Assembly: GCF_001266615.1 (NCBI RefSeq)
Contig: NZ_LGHZ01000023.1
Coordinates: 1-64,000, forward strand
DNA from: Kluyvera genomosp. 1
Lineage (GTDB): Bacteria; Pseudomonadota; Gammaproteobacteria; Enterobacterales; Enterobacteriaceae
Length of the DNA stretch: 64,000 bases
Direction of reading: 5' to 3'
Position numbers and translations under genes: made by a program. Below, in pieces: positions 18,270-28,491 of this stretch. Under the pieces are notes generated by a model. The model did no database searches and was not told where the DNA came from. It saw nothing but the letters and a program-made list of their open reading frames with translations. How positions within the stretch are numbered: the first letter of the stretch is position 1; every line of letters begins with the position of its first letter.

Positions 18270-20132
18270 GTGCCGCATTCCGATGAGCTTGCTGTTTCTC
18301 AGGTGCTGAGCGTTCAGAACCTGAACGTCGCCTTTCGTCAGGATAAACAGTCCGTTGGCGTCGTACACCAGCTCTCATTTCACCTGAATCGTGGCGAAAC
18401 GCTGGCGATTGTTGGCGAGTCGGGCTCGGGAAAATCGGTGACGGCGCTGGCGTTGATGCGCCTGCTGGAGCAGTCGAGCGGGCAGGTAGCCTGCGAACAG
18501 ATGCTACTGCGGCGTCGCAGCCGTGAAGTGGTCGATTTGCTGGAGCAGACGCCCACACAGATGCGCGGCATCCGCGGGGCCGATGTGGCAATGATTTTCC
18601 AGGAGCCGATGACCTCACTGAATCCGGTATTCACCATTGGCGAGCAGATTGCCGAGTCAATTCGTCTGCATCAGAGGCTGGGGCGCGAAGAGGCGCTGGC
18701 CGAGGCGAAAAGAATGCTCGATAAAGTGCGCATTCCGGAAGCGCAGACTATGCTGTCGCGCTATCCGCATCAGCTCTCCGGCGGGATGCGACAGCGGGTG
18801 ATGATCGCCATGGCACTGTCGTGCCGTCCGGCGGTGTTAATCGCCGATGAGCCGACGACCGCGCTGGATGTCACCATTCAGGCGCAAATCCTCCAGCTTA
18901 TCGATGTGCTGCAAAAAGAGATGTCGATGGGGGTGATTTTTATCACTCACGACATGGGCGTGGTGGCAGAAATCGCCGACCGGGTGCTGGTCATGCACCA
19001 GGGGAAAGCGGTGGAAACCGGTAGCGTCGAGCAGATTTTTACCGCCCCGCAGCACGCCTATACCCAACGCCTGCTGGCAGCGGTTCCCCGGCTGGGCGCT
19101 ATGCGCGGTAGCGATTATCCCAAAAGTTTCCCTGAGCTGAATGCGCCAAACATTGAGCCACAGCGACAAAATACGGTCGTGGAAGGCAAACCGATTCTCC
19201 AGGTTCGTGACCTGGTGGCGCGTTTTCCACTGCGTGGCGGGCTGCTCAATCGCGTGACCCGCGAAGTGCACGCGGTGGAAAACGTCAGTTTTGATCTCTG
19301 GCCGGGGGAAACGCTGTCGCTGGTGGGGGAGTCAGGCTGCGGTAAATCCACCACCGGTCGTGCGCTGCTGCGGCTGGTGGAGTCACAAAGTGGCACCATC
19401 ACTTTCAACGGCGAGCGCATTGATACGCTTCGCACCAATCAGCTTCAGCCGCTGCGCCGCGATATTCAGTTTATTTTCCAGGACCCATTTGCTTCCCTAG
19501 ACCCACGGCATACGGTCGGTTTCTCGATTATGGAGCCGCTGCGTATTCACGGGGTTCTGGAGGGCGAGGCGCTCCAACAGCGCGTCGAGTGGCTTTTACA
19601 GCGCGTGGGGCTGCTGCCGGAACATGCGTGGCGCTATCCGCATGAGTTCTCTGGCGGTCAGCGTCAACGCATCTGTATCGCTCGCGCACTGGCGCTAGAG
19701 CCAAAAGTGGTGATTGCCGATGAGTCCGTCTCGGCGTTGGATGTTTCTATTCGCGCGCAGATAATCAATCTGCTGCTCTCACTACAGCGGGAAATGGGTA
19801 TCGCATTTTTGTTTATTTCCCATGATATGGCGGTGGTCGAACGCATCAGCCATCGCGTGGCGGTGATGTACCGCGGGCGGATTGTGGAAATCGGCCCGCG
19901 GCGGGCTATCTTTGAAAATCCGCAGCATCCGTATACCCGCAAGCTGCTTGCCGCGGTGCCGGTGGCCGATCCTGCACATCGTCGCCCGCAGCGCGTGCTG
20001 CTGTCGGATGAGCTGCCGGGGAATATTTATAAACGGGGTGAAGAGATCGAACCCGTGAGTTTGCAACAGATCTCGCCGGGTCACTATGTGGCTCGGGAGC
20101 CAGTAAGCAGTGCGCTGAGAGACCCGAAATAA
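18270..20132 (+). CDS. gsiA: Glutathione ABC importer ATPase GsiA
   Basis: 620-residue fused ATPase of the Opp/Dpp type with two cassettes. The first has Walker [14 protein letters not shown] and [11 protein letters not shown]; the second has [14 protein letters not shown] and [11 protein letters not shown]. It energises glutathione uptake through GsiC and GsiD. GTG start at 18270 has AAGGAG eight bases upstream. E. coli GsiA is 623 residues. Confidence 0.96.
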   Translation: MPHSDELAVSQVLSVQNLNVAFRQDKQSVGVVHQLSFHLNRGETLAIVGESGSGKSVTALALMRLLEQSSGQVACEQMLLRRRSREVVDLLEQTPTQMRGIRGADVAMIFQEPMTSLNPVFTIGEQIAESIRLHQRLGREEALAEAKRMLDKVRIPEAQTMLSRYPHQLSGGMRQRVMIAMALSCRPAVLIADEPTTALDVTIQAQILQLIDVLQKEMSMGVIFITHDMGVVAEIADRVLVMHQGKAVETGSVEQIFTAPQHAYTQRLLAAVPRLGAMRGSDYPKSFPELNAPNIEPQRQNTVVEGKPILQVRDLVARFPLRGGLLNRVTREVHAVENVSFDLWPGETLSLVGESGCGKSTTGRALLRLVESQSGTITFNGERIDTLRTNQLQPLRRDIQFIFQDPFASLDPRHTVGFSIMEPLRIHGVLEGEALQQRVEWLLQRVGLLPEHAWRYPHEFSGGQRQRICIARALALEPKVVIADESVSALDVSIRAQIINLLLSLQREMGIAFLFISHDMAVVERISHRVAVMYRGRIVEIGPRRAIFENPQHPYTRKLLAAVPVADPAHRRPQRVLLSDELPGNIYKRGEEIEPVSLQQISPGHYVAREPVSSALRDPK

Positions 20133-20223
20133 CCCAAGTGGCATGACTGCATGGCGGTCTTGTGCTGCACATTGGATGGATAACGGGCTGAAATCGATAA
20201 TAAAACGACAGGCAGGGGACAAC

Positions 20224-21762
20224 ATGACACAACGCATTTCACGTAAATGGCTGGTTGCACTGGGGGTAGCCTCCGCGCTTGCCGCCTCTCCCGCGTTCGC
20301 GGCAAAAGATGTGGTGGTAGCGGTGGGTTCTAACTTCACCACGCTGGATCCCTATGACGCTAATGACACACTGTCGCAGGCGGTGGCGAAATCCTTCTAT
20401 CAGGGGTTGTTCGGTCTTGATAAAGAGATGAAGCTGCAAAACGTGCTGGCGGAAAGCTACACCGTGTCCGACGATGGCAAGGTCTATACCATTAAGCTGC
20501 GTCAAGGGGTGAAATTCCAGGACGGTACCGACTTTAATGCCGAGGCGGTGAAGATAAACCTCGACCGCGCCAGCAACCCGGAAAGTCATCTCAAGCGCTA
20601 CAACCTGTACAAGAATATTGATAAGACCGACGCGGTGGACGCCAGCACGGTGAAAATCACCTTAAAACAGCCGTTCTCGGCGTTTATCAATATCCTCGCC
20701 CACCCGGCAACGGCGATGATTTCGCCCGCAGCGCTGAAAAAATACGGTAATGAAATTGGTTTCCATCCGGTGGGAACCGGGCCGTATCAGCTTGATACCT
20801 GGAACCAGACCGATTTTGTGAAGGTCAGCAAATTTGCCAACTACTGGCAAAAAGGGCTGCCGAAATTGGACTCTATCACCTGGCGTCCGGTGGTCGACAA
20901 CAATACCCGTGCGGCAATGCTGCAAACCGGTGAAGCGCAGTTCGCTTTCCCGATCCCTTACGAGCAGGCTGCGTTGCTGGCGAAAAACAGCCAGCTTGAG
21001 CTGGTGGCGAGCCCGTCCATCATGCAGCGCTACATCAGCATGAACGTGACGCAAAAACCGTTTGATAATCCAAAAGTCCGCGAAGCCATCAACTATGCCA
21101 TTAACCGCCAGGCGCTGGTGAAGGTGGCATTTGCGGGCTACGCGACGCCAGCCACCGGCGTGGTGCCACCGTCTATCGCTTACGCGCAGCAGTATCAGCC
21201 GTGGCCGTACGACCCGGCTAAAGCGCGCGAACTGTTAAAAGAGGCGGGCTACCCGAACGGGTTTAGCACTACGCTGTGGTCATCGCATAACCACAGCACC
21301 GCGCAGAAGGTGCTGCAATTTACCCAGCAACAGCTGGCGCAGATTGGCATTAAAGCGCAGGTGACGGCGATGGACGCTGGGCAGCGTGCGGCAGAGGTAG
21401 AGGCCAAAGGGCAAAAAGAGAGCGGCGTGCGGATGTTCTACACCGGCTGGTCGGCATCAACCGGCGAAGCCGACTGGGCGCTATCGCCGCTGTTCGCTTC
21501 CTCTAACTGGCCACCAACCCAGTTCAATACCGCGTTCTACGGCAATCCGCAGGTCGATAAAGACCTGACGGCGGCGCTGCAAACCACCGACGCGAAGGAA
21601 AAAGCGCGCCTGTACAAAGAAGCCCAGGATATTATCTGGAAAGAGTCGCCGTGGGTGCCGCTGGTGGTGGAAAAACTGGTCTCGGCGCACAGCAAGTCTT
21701 TGTCTGGCTTCTATATTATGCCGGACACCGGTTTTAGCTTTGACGATGCGGATTTGAAGTAA
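20224..21762 (+). CDS. gsiB: Glutathione-binding periplasmic protein GsiB
   Basis: 512-residue solute-binding protein of family 5 (peptide/nickel type). Signal peptide [20 protein letters not shown]... ends at AFA before AKDVVV. The start at 20224 has AGGGGA upstream; the longer ORF from 20143 would bury the signal peptide. Captures glutathione in the periplasm for GsiCD. Confidence 0.96.
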   Translation: MTQRISRKWLVALGVASALAASPAFAAKDVVVAVGSNFTTLDPYDANDTLSQAVAKSFYQGLFGLDKEMKLQNVLAESYTVSDDGKVYTIKLRQGVKFQDGTDFNAEAVKINLDRASNPESHLKRYNLYKNIDKTDAVDASTVKITLKQPFSAFINILAHPATAMISPAALKKYGNEIGFHPVGTGPYQLDTWNQTDFVKVSKFANYWQKGLPKLDSITWRPVVDNNTRAAMLQTGEAQFAFPIPYEQAALLAKNSQLELVASPSIMQRYISMNVTQKPFDNPKVREAINYAINRQALVKVAFAGYATPATGVVPPSIAYAQQYQPWPYDPAKARELLKEAGYPNGFSTTLWSSHNHSTAQKVLQFTQQQLAQIGIKAQVTAMDAGQRAAEVEAKGQKESGVRMFYTGWSASTGEADWALSPLFASSNWPPTQFNTAFYGNPQVDKDLTAALQTTDAKEKARLYKEAQDIIWKESPWVPLVVEKLVSAHSKSLSGFYIMPDTGFSFDDADLK

Positions 21763-21769
21763 GTGAGGT

Positions 21770-21794
21770 TCCCTGCTTTGTGATAAAGCAGGGA
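21770..21794 (+). other. Intra-operon hairpin between gsiB and gsiC
   Basis: Perfect 10-bp stem TCCCTGCTTT with its complement around a 5-base loop, in the 51-base gap after the binding-protein gene, with no T-tract. Such stems after binding-protein genes commonly stabilise the upstream mRNA so that more binding protein than permease is made; that role here is inference. Confidence 0.6.
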
Positions 21795-21813
21795 TCCCAC
21801 GGCAAGGAGAGTC

Positions 21814-22734
21814 ATGCTCAACTATGTAATTAAACGCCTGTTCGGCCTCATTCCCACGCTGTTTATCGTGGCCGTGCTGGTGTTTTTATTTGTTCATATG
21901 CTACCCGGCGACCCGGCGCGATTGATTGCCGGGCCGGAAGCTGACGCGCAGGTGATTGCGATGGTGCGCCAGCAGCTGGGGTTGGATCAGCCGCTGTACG
22001 TGCAGTTCTGGCACTATATCAGCCACGCGGTGCAGGGTGATTTTGGTACTTCGATGGTGTCTCGCCGACCGGTGTCAGAAGAGATCGCCAGCCGTTTTCT
22101 CCCCACGTTATGGTTAACGCTAGCCAGCATGGTCTGGGCGGTGCTGTTTGGCATGGCCGCCGGTATTGCTGCCGCCGTCTGGCGCAATCGCTGGCCGGAT
22201 CGTTTAGGCATGGCGCTGGCCGTTACCGGCATCTCCTTCCCGGCGTTTGCGCTCGGGATGCTGCTGATGCAGATCTTTTCCGTCGAGCTGGGATGGCTGC
22301 CCACCGTGGGCGCCGACAGTTGGCAGCACTACATTTTGCCGTCGATAACGCTGGGTGCGGCCGTGGCGTCGGTGATGGCGCGTTTTACCCGCGCCTCGTT
22401 TGTTGATGTGCTGAACGAAGACTACATGCGCACCGCGCGTGCCAAAGGGGTGAGCGAAAAAGTGGTGGTGCTCAAACACGGGCTTCGCAACGCGATGATC
22501 CCGGTGGTCACCATGATGGGCTTACAGTTTGGCTTCCTGCTCGGTGGCTCGATTGTGGTTGAAAAAGTGTTTAACTGGCCGGGGCTCGGACGCCTGCTGG
22601 TCGATTCGGTGGAGATGCGCGACTACCCGGTCATTCAGGCCGAAGTGCTGCTGTTTTCACTGGAGTTTATTCTTATCAATTTAGTGGTGGACGTGCTGTA
22701 CGCCGCCATTAACCCGGCTATCAGGTATAAATAA
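21814..22734 (+). CDS. gsiC: Glutathione ABC permease GsiC
   Basis: 306-residue inner-membrane permease of the DppB/OppB type with about six transmembrane segments. N-terminal [19 protein letters not shown] and the EAA loop near [20 protein letters not shown] are diagnostic. Ends two bases before gsiD starts. Confidence 0.96.
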   Translation: MLNYVIKRLFGLIPTLFIVAVLVFLFVHMLPGDPARLIAGPEADAQVIAMVRQQLGLDQPLYVQFWHYISHAVQGDFGTSMVSRRPVSEEIASRFLPTLWLTLASMVWAVLFGMAAGIAAAVWRNRWPDRLGMALAVTGISFPAFALGMLLMQIFSVELGWLPTVGADSWQHYILPSITLGAAVASVMARFTRASFVDVLNEDYMRTARAKGVSEKVVVLKHGLRNAMIPVVTMMGLQFGFLLGGSIVVEKVFNWPGLGRLLVDSVEMRDYPVIQAEVLLFSLEFILINLVVDVLYAAINPAIRYK

Positions 22735-22735
22735 C

Positions 22736-23647
22736 GTGCGATTATTGAATTGGCGCAGGCAGGCTGCACTCAATGCGATGCCGGTGCTGGAAACGGGTAA
22801 GCAACGCACGCCGTGGCGCGAGTTTTGGCGGCGTTTCCGCCAGCAGCCAGTGGCGATGGTCTCGGGCATTTTTGTGCTGTTGCTGATTGGCGTGGCAGTG
22901 GTGGCGCCGTGGATTGCGCCGTTTGACGCTGAAAACTATTTTGACTACGACCGCCTGAACGAGGGACCGTCGCTGATCCACTGGTTTGGCGTTGATTCGC
23001 TGGGCCGCGACATCTTCAGCCGGGTGCTGGTGGGCGCGCAAATCTCCCTGACCGCGGGCGTATTTGCAGTACTGATTGGCTCGGTGATTGGTACGGTGCT
23101 GGGCCTGCTGGCAGGCTACTACGAAGGCTGGTGGGACCGCATCATTATGCGTATCTGCGATGTGCTGTTTGCCTTCCCCGGTATCCTGCTGGCGATTGCA
23201 GTGGTGGCGATTATGGGCAGCGGTATGACCAACGTCATTATCGCGGTGGCGATTTTCTCCGTCCCGGCATTTGCGCGTCTGGTGCGAGGCAACACGCTGG
23301 TGCTTAAGCAGCAGACTTTTATCGAGTCAGCGCGCAGCATCGGCGCCAGCGATAGCGTCATTTTGTTCCAGCATATTCTGCCCGGCACGGTGTCATCGAT
23401 TGTGGTCTATTTCACCATGCGTATCGGCGTATCGATAATCTCCGCTGCCAGCCTGTCGTTTCTCGGCCTCGGCGCGCAGCCGCCGACGCCAGAGTGGGGC
23501 GCGATGTTGAACGAAGCGCGTGCGGATATGGTGATTGCGCCACACGTGGCGATATTCCCGGCGCTGGCGATTTTCCTGACGGTGCTGGCGTTTAATTTGC
23601 TGGGTGACGGCCTGCGCGATGCGCTGGATCCGAAGCTGAAGGGGTAG
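22736..23647 (+). CDS. gsiD: Glutathione ABC permease GsiD
   Basis: 303-residue DppC/OppC-type permease; partner of GsiC. The EAA-loop region is [26 protein letters not shown] start at 22736, one base after the gsiC stop. In E. coli yliE and yliF (c-di-GMP enzymes) follow gsiD; here they are absent and rimO comes next on the other strand. Confidence 0.96.
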   Translation: MRLLNWRRQAALNAMPVLETGKQRTPWREFWRRFRQQPVAMVSGIFVLLLIGVAVVAPWIAPFDAENYFDYDRLNEGPSLIHWFGVDSLGRDIFSRVLVGAQISLTAGVFAVLIGSVIGTVLGLLAGYYEGWWDRIIMRICDVLFAFPGILLAIAVVAIMGSGMTNVIIAVAIFSVPAFARLVRGNTLVLKQQTFIESARSIGASDSVILFQHILPGTVSSIVVYFTMRIGVSIISAASLSFLGLGAQPPTPEWGAMLNEARADMVIAPHVAIFPALAIFLTVLAFNLLGDGLRDALDPKLKG

Positions 23648-23656
23648 GGAGAAGAA

Positions 23657-23717
23657 TACCCGGCGGCGCATGACGCCACCGGGTAGAACGGTAGACCAGA
23701 GAAGCTGACCTACCGTT
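23657..23717. terminator. Two hairpins between gsiD and rimO
   Basis: Stem one: TACCCGG-C-GGCG with CGCC-A-CCGGGTA at 23657-23685, one mismatch. Stem two: AACGGTAG with CTACCGTT at 23687-23717. They lie between convergent genes and probably end both transcripts, though T-tracts are poor. Confidence 0.5.
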
Positions 23718-23730
23718 ATGAGGCATTGCC

Positions 23731-25044
<1,314 letters not shown>

Positions 25045-25263
25045 GCTAGTACGCTCACAAAGTAAACAGAAAAGAAAAACCGGGCGATTCTACACGGCTT
25101 TACGTTGACTCTCTACTGCTACGTTGCGCGTTTAGCGGTATCCGGCAAAGTTGTTGCGTTGTTAAAATTGTTGCTAATGATGATTTATTGATATCGCGCA
25201 GAATGCTGTTCGTTAATTAACCTCATAATGAAAGGGCCAATGGGTGGCAAGGGAGGTAAATGC

Positions 25264-25647
25264 ATGACGGAAAGCAAACTGAAACGCCAGCTGGTGGGCC
25301 AGCTCATCAACGCGCGAATTGACCTTGATGCCTATTTGCAGCTACGAAAGGCAAAGGGGTATATGTCAGTCGGTGAAAACGATCATTTGCGTACTAACCT
25401 GCTCGAATTGTGTAGTGCATTGCGCGGTAGCGTCATACCGCTAAAACGCGATTGTTCGCCAACGGAACTGGAATTTTTTCGGCAGGCGGGCGAAGCGGTT
25501 GCTTCTGCTGCGGTCTGTCTAATGAGCGGGCGCTACGACTGCCCGTCTTATATTGCGGTTAATGTCGTGACTCTCGATCGTTGCCTGGCCGCGTTGGCCA
25601 AAAGTATTGAGAAGCTGGACGCCGATTCGTCGATGACGCTCGTCTAA
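25264..25647 (+). CDS. bssR: Biofilm regulator BssR
   Basis: 127-residue cytosolic protein, same length as E. coli BssR (YliH), with the conserved stretch DAYLQLRKAKGYMSVGENDH and the AVCLMSGRYDCP segment. In E. coli it affects biofilm formation and AI-2/indole-related signalling; the mechanism is unclear. The start at 25264 has GGGAGGT six bases upstream and is preferred over 25228. Confidence 0.88.
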   Translation: MTESKLKRQLVGQLINARIDLDAYLQLRKAKGYMSVGENDHLRTNLLELCSALRGSVIPLKRDCSPTELEFFRQAGEAVASAAVCLMSGRYDCPSYIAVNVVTLDRCLAALAKSIEKLDADSSMTLV

Positions 25648-25650
25648 AAT

Positions 25651-25674
25651 CAGGGGGGACATTCGTCCCCCCTG
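25651..25674. terminator. Hairpin between bssR and LacY-type gene
   Basis: Perfect 10-bp stem CAGGGGGGAC with GTCCCCCCTG and a 4-base loop, directly after the bssR stop and 7 bases from the convergent permease stop. It can serve both strands. Confidence 0.7.
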
Positions 25675-25680
25675 TCATAA

Positions 25681-26922
25681 TTATCCCGCGATGGTTGACC
25701 CCTGTGGCTGTGCAGCGACAGGTTTGTCCACGCGCGAATCCCGCAGTGTAAATACCGACACGAGGGTAAAGAACCCGGCAATTGCGCCTAGAATCAGGTA
25801 GGTGTCGGCAAAGCCGATAGTGTCGTACAGGTAACCGGCAATCGGTGAATAGATGGCGGTCGCGATAGAGGCGACGAACAGCACCAGCAGGTAGACCGTT
25901 GACAGCAGTTTGTTGTCGAAATTGGCGGAGATGAATTTAAACACCGAAACCAGAATCAACGGTTTTTCGATGGCGTGCAGCATTTTGACGGCTGCGATCC
26001 ATACCGGCCCGAGCTGAATGGCGGAACCGGCAATGCGTACCGACATAATTGTCCCGGCAATGACCAGTGCCCATTTGGCCCCGGTACGGTTAACAAACCA
26101 CGGCATCAGGCACAGGAATAGTGTCTCACCGCACACCTGAATGGATGCCAAAATCCCGTACCAGTGGTTGCCTTCCTCTTTGGTCGGGAACTGCATGGAG
26201 AAATACTGGGCAAATTGTTGGTCGTAAGTGTCGTAAATCTGCGTGACGAACAGGGTAAAAATCAGCAGCATCCAGAACTGGCCATTTTTCGCCAGCTCCA
26301 GCGCGTGAACCACTTTCAGCGAATTGGTCTTTTGAATTTCCGCGTCGGTCAGCTCGATTTTGGTCATCATAAAACACAGCGCCGCCACGATGATTGCGCA
26401 GCTCGCCAGCCAGAAGGAGAGGTTAGGCAGGGTGTCGATATATTTACCCACGATCCACGCCGCCGCCGCCCAACCCAGCGATCCCCACATGCGCACCCGG
26501 CCATACTCAAAGCTATAACGACGGGAGATTTTATCGATGTACGAGTCAATGACTCCGCAGCCGGAGTTAAAGATAACGCCGAGGTAAATCCCGCCGAGAA
26601 TCGCGCCGAGCCAGAAGCTATGAACCAACAGCGGGGCATAAACGTAGATAAAGAACGGGCCGACCGGCAGAAGAAGGGCGAGGATAATCCAGATGAGCTG
26701 TTTTTTCAGGCCAAATTTATCGGAGATGAAGCCAAAAAACGGCTGCATCAACAGGGCGATAAAGGCGTTAGTGGCATAGAGCAGCCCGGTTTGCGTCGCG
26801 CTGATCCCCAGATGCTGCGTGGTCCAGATAACAAAGAACGCCATGGTTGCCGACCAGGCGAACAGGTAGAGAAAATCGAATATGCTGAGCAGAATATAAT
26901 TACGTTTGCCGGGTAGTAGCAT
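25681..26922 (-). CDS. LacY-family oligosaccharide:H+ symporter
   Basis: 413-residue inner-membrane permease of the OHS family (LacY, RafB, CscB, MelY) with 12 predicted segments. The key LacY residues can be lined up: Arg144 at the same number, Glu266 (LacY 269), Arg296 (302), His316 (322), Glu319 (325). The sugar-binding LacY Glu126 is Asp126 here, so specificity may differ from lactose. Start at 26922 has AGGATG upstream. It follows the LacI-like gene on the same strand, separated by a promoter region with a lac-type operator and CRP site. Probable role: import of a galactoside for the GH42 enzyme. Confidence 0.88.
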   Translation of the reverse strand: MLLPGKRNYILLSIFDFLYLFAWSATMAFFVIWTTQHLGISATQTGLLYATNAFIALLMQPFFGFISDKFGLKKQLIWIILALLLPVGPFFIYVYAPLLVHSFWLGAILGGIYLGVIFNSGCGVIDSYIDKISRRYSFEYGRVRMWGSLGWAAAAWIVGKYIDTLPNLSFWLASCAIIVAALCFMMTKIELTDAEIQKTNSLKVVHALELAKNGQFWMLLIFTLFVTQIYDTYDQQFAQYFSMQFPTKEEGNHWYGILASIQVCGETLFLCLMPWFVNRTGAKWALVIAGTIMSVRIAGSAIQLGPVWIAAVKMLHAIEKPLILVSVFKFISANFDNKLLSTVYLLVLFVASIATAIYSPIAGYLYDTIGFADTYLILGAIAGFFTLVSVFTLRDSRVDKPVAAQPQGSTIAG

Positions 26923-27013
26923 CGCCACATCCTCATCAAATATCAGGCCATCCCCTTGGCACAAAGCGATTGCTTGTGCCCACTGAATATTGTTTTGGTA
27001 TGTCTCGTTGTAA

Positions 27014-27034
27014 AAATGTCATACGTTAACAATT
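27014..27034 (-). promoter_or_regulatory. lac-type operator upstream of the LacY-type gene
   Basis: Read on the minus strand, 16 of 21 positions match E. coli lac O1, and 17 of 20 match the operator-like site at 28442-28461. It lies about 100 bp before the permease start and its centre is about 75 bp downstream of the CRP site centre, nearly the spacing seen in the E. coli lac promoter. Confidence 0.6.
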
Positions 27035-27090
27035 TCTGTTTTAATCTGACATCTGAACGCCATGAGCAAGCAATGACCATGGCGGTTAAT

Positions 27091-27106
27091 TGTGATTTAT
27101 TTCACA
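27091..27106 (-). promoter_or_regulatory. Consensus CRP site upstream of the LacY-type gene
   Basis: TGTGA-N6-TCACA, all ten conserved CRP positions present. It lies between the LacI-like gene and the permease, upstream of the lac-type operator, as expected for cAMP-CRP activation. Confidence 0.8.
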
Positions 27107-27176
27107 GATGTGTGCGGGTTTTAGCTGCATTTAGCGATAACGATCACTTATTGATTTATGAGAACGTATGACTTTT

Positions 27177-28259
27177 CTAAATTTTCGGTGTCAATTTGTC
27201 CGCCAACGATCGCAGCTGCTCGGCAATGCTCAACAGATCGGTTTCTGGATTATTCAGTGGGCCAGCGGAATTTCGCACCACCAGACGACTCGGCAGGATG
27301 GTAGAAGCGCGGGATGATAGCGGCGATTCTGCCGACTGAAGCAACTGCTGAACGGCCATTTTTCCTTGTAGATCAAAGTCTATTGCCACGGTGGTTAATG
27401 CCGGCTCAAAGAATGCGCTCTCGTAGGTATCGTCGTAGCCAATGAGTGAAATATCCTGCGGAATTTTGCGTTTTTGCTGATGTAATGCGCTCAGCGCACC
27501 CAGCGCCATTTGGTCATTGGCGATCAGCAGAGCCGTGGCCTGCGGGGTCTCGCGCAGCATTTGAAGCGTTGCAAGATAGCCGCTTTGCGCATCCCACTGC
27601 CCATAGTGCACCGCCAGCGGATTAAGCTGATAGGAAGCCAACGTATCGCGCCAGGTGTTTAAACGCAGACGGGCGGGGACTGAATGCTCTGGACCAGAAA
27701 GCAGGCAAAACTGACGATGGCCAAGATCGTACAGGTGCTTCACGCTGGCGCGTGCGCCTTCCGCCGGGTTGAATGTCACGTTGAACACGGAGCTGTAGGG
27801 GTCAACGTCGAGAAACAGGCACAGTACGTCCGGGTTCTCGTCGACCAGACTTTCTGCCAGCGGTGTTTCGAGCGGGGCGTTAACAATCACGCGCTCGACG
27901 CGCTGGGATTTGAGTTCGTTGATGGCGGCTTGAATACTGCTGTCGCTGGCGTCATCAATCATTGCAATCAGCACCTGATAACCCTGTTCACCGGCATATT
28001 TCTTCACCGAGGCGGCAATTTGGGACGGGGCATGCAGCGCCAGCGAGGTGGTGACCAGGCCCAGCGTTTTACTCTCTTTCCCCACCAGCTGCTGGGCGAC
28101 GCGGTTAGGAACGTACTTCAGTTCGGCAATCGCCTGTTCGATTTTCTTCCGCGTTTTGGCCGATACATTGGCGGAATTGTTAAGCACGCGGGAGACCGTC
28201 TGATACGACACATCGGCATGGCGCGCCACATCCGCGAGAGTTGCTGCTTTGGTTTTCAT
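27177..28259 (-). CDS. LacI-like galactoside repressor
   Basis: 360 residues, clearly close to E. coli LacI. The recognition helix SYQTVSRV has the same Tyr-Gln...Arg contacts (here residues 19, 20, 24), followed by VSAKTRKKIEQAIAEL and the hinge NRVAQQL. The sensing domain shares LALHAPSQI, VSARLRL-like VPARLRL, ANDQMALGA and GYDDT. This predicts binding to lac-type operators, and two such sites lie nearby (27014-27034, 28441-28461). It probably represses the permease and the GH42 gene in the absence of a galactoside inducer. Confidence 0.9.
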   Translation of the reverse strand: MKTKAATLADVARHADVSYQTVSRVLNNSANVSAKTRKKIEQAIAELKYVPNRVAQQLVGKESKTLGLVTTSLALHAPSQIAASVKKYAGEQGYQVLIAMIDDASDSSIQAAINELKSQRVERVIVNAPLETPLAESLVDENPDVLCLFLDVDPYSSVFNVTFNPAEGARASVKHLYDLGHRQFCLLSGPEHSVPARLRLNTWRDTLASYQLNPLAVHYGQWDAQSGYLATLQMLRETPQATALLIANDQMALGALSALHQQKRKIPQDISLIGYDDTYESAFFEPALTTVAIDFDLQGKMAVQQLLQSAESPLSSRASTILPSRLVVRNSAGPLNNPETDLLSIAEQLRSLADKLTPKI

Positions 28260-28371
28260 ACTCGCCCCATCAAAAATTTGTTCCAGTATACCCGAGCGAT
28301 TGTCGGACGTGTCACCTAAGCGTGGGCGGGAGGGGGCGCATGGGGATTTTTGTCCGATAAATGGCCTAAAA

Positions 28372-28387
28372 CGCGTTGGTGATCACA
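28372..28387 (+). promoter_or_regulatory. Weak CRP site upstream of the GH42 gene
   Basis: Seven of ten conserved CRP positions, with a perfect right half (TCACA followed by TTT). Its centre lies about 71 bp upstream of the operator centre, the lac promoter spacing. TTGCGG (28405-28410) and TAGAAA (28429-28434), 18 bp apart, are possible -35 and -10 boxes. Confidence 0.4.
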
Positions 28388-28440
28388 TTTTATGCCGACA
28401 CGGGTTGCGGTCGCGGGGCCGAAGCGCGTAGAAAACCACA

Positions 28441-28461
28441 TATTGTGAACGAATAACATTT
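28441..28461 (+). promoter_or_regulatory. lac-type operator upstream of the GH42 gene
   Basis: 17 of 21 positions match E. coli lac O1, including the core TTGTGA and ATAACA. It lies 31 bp before the GH42 start codon, in the divergent region shared with the LacI-like gene. Confidence 0.75.
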
Positions 28462-28491
28462 TTTGTCTTTATGTGACATAAGGGAACCGAC

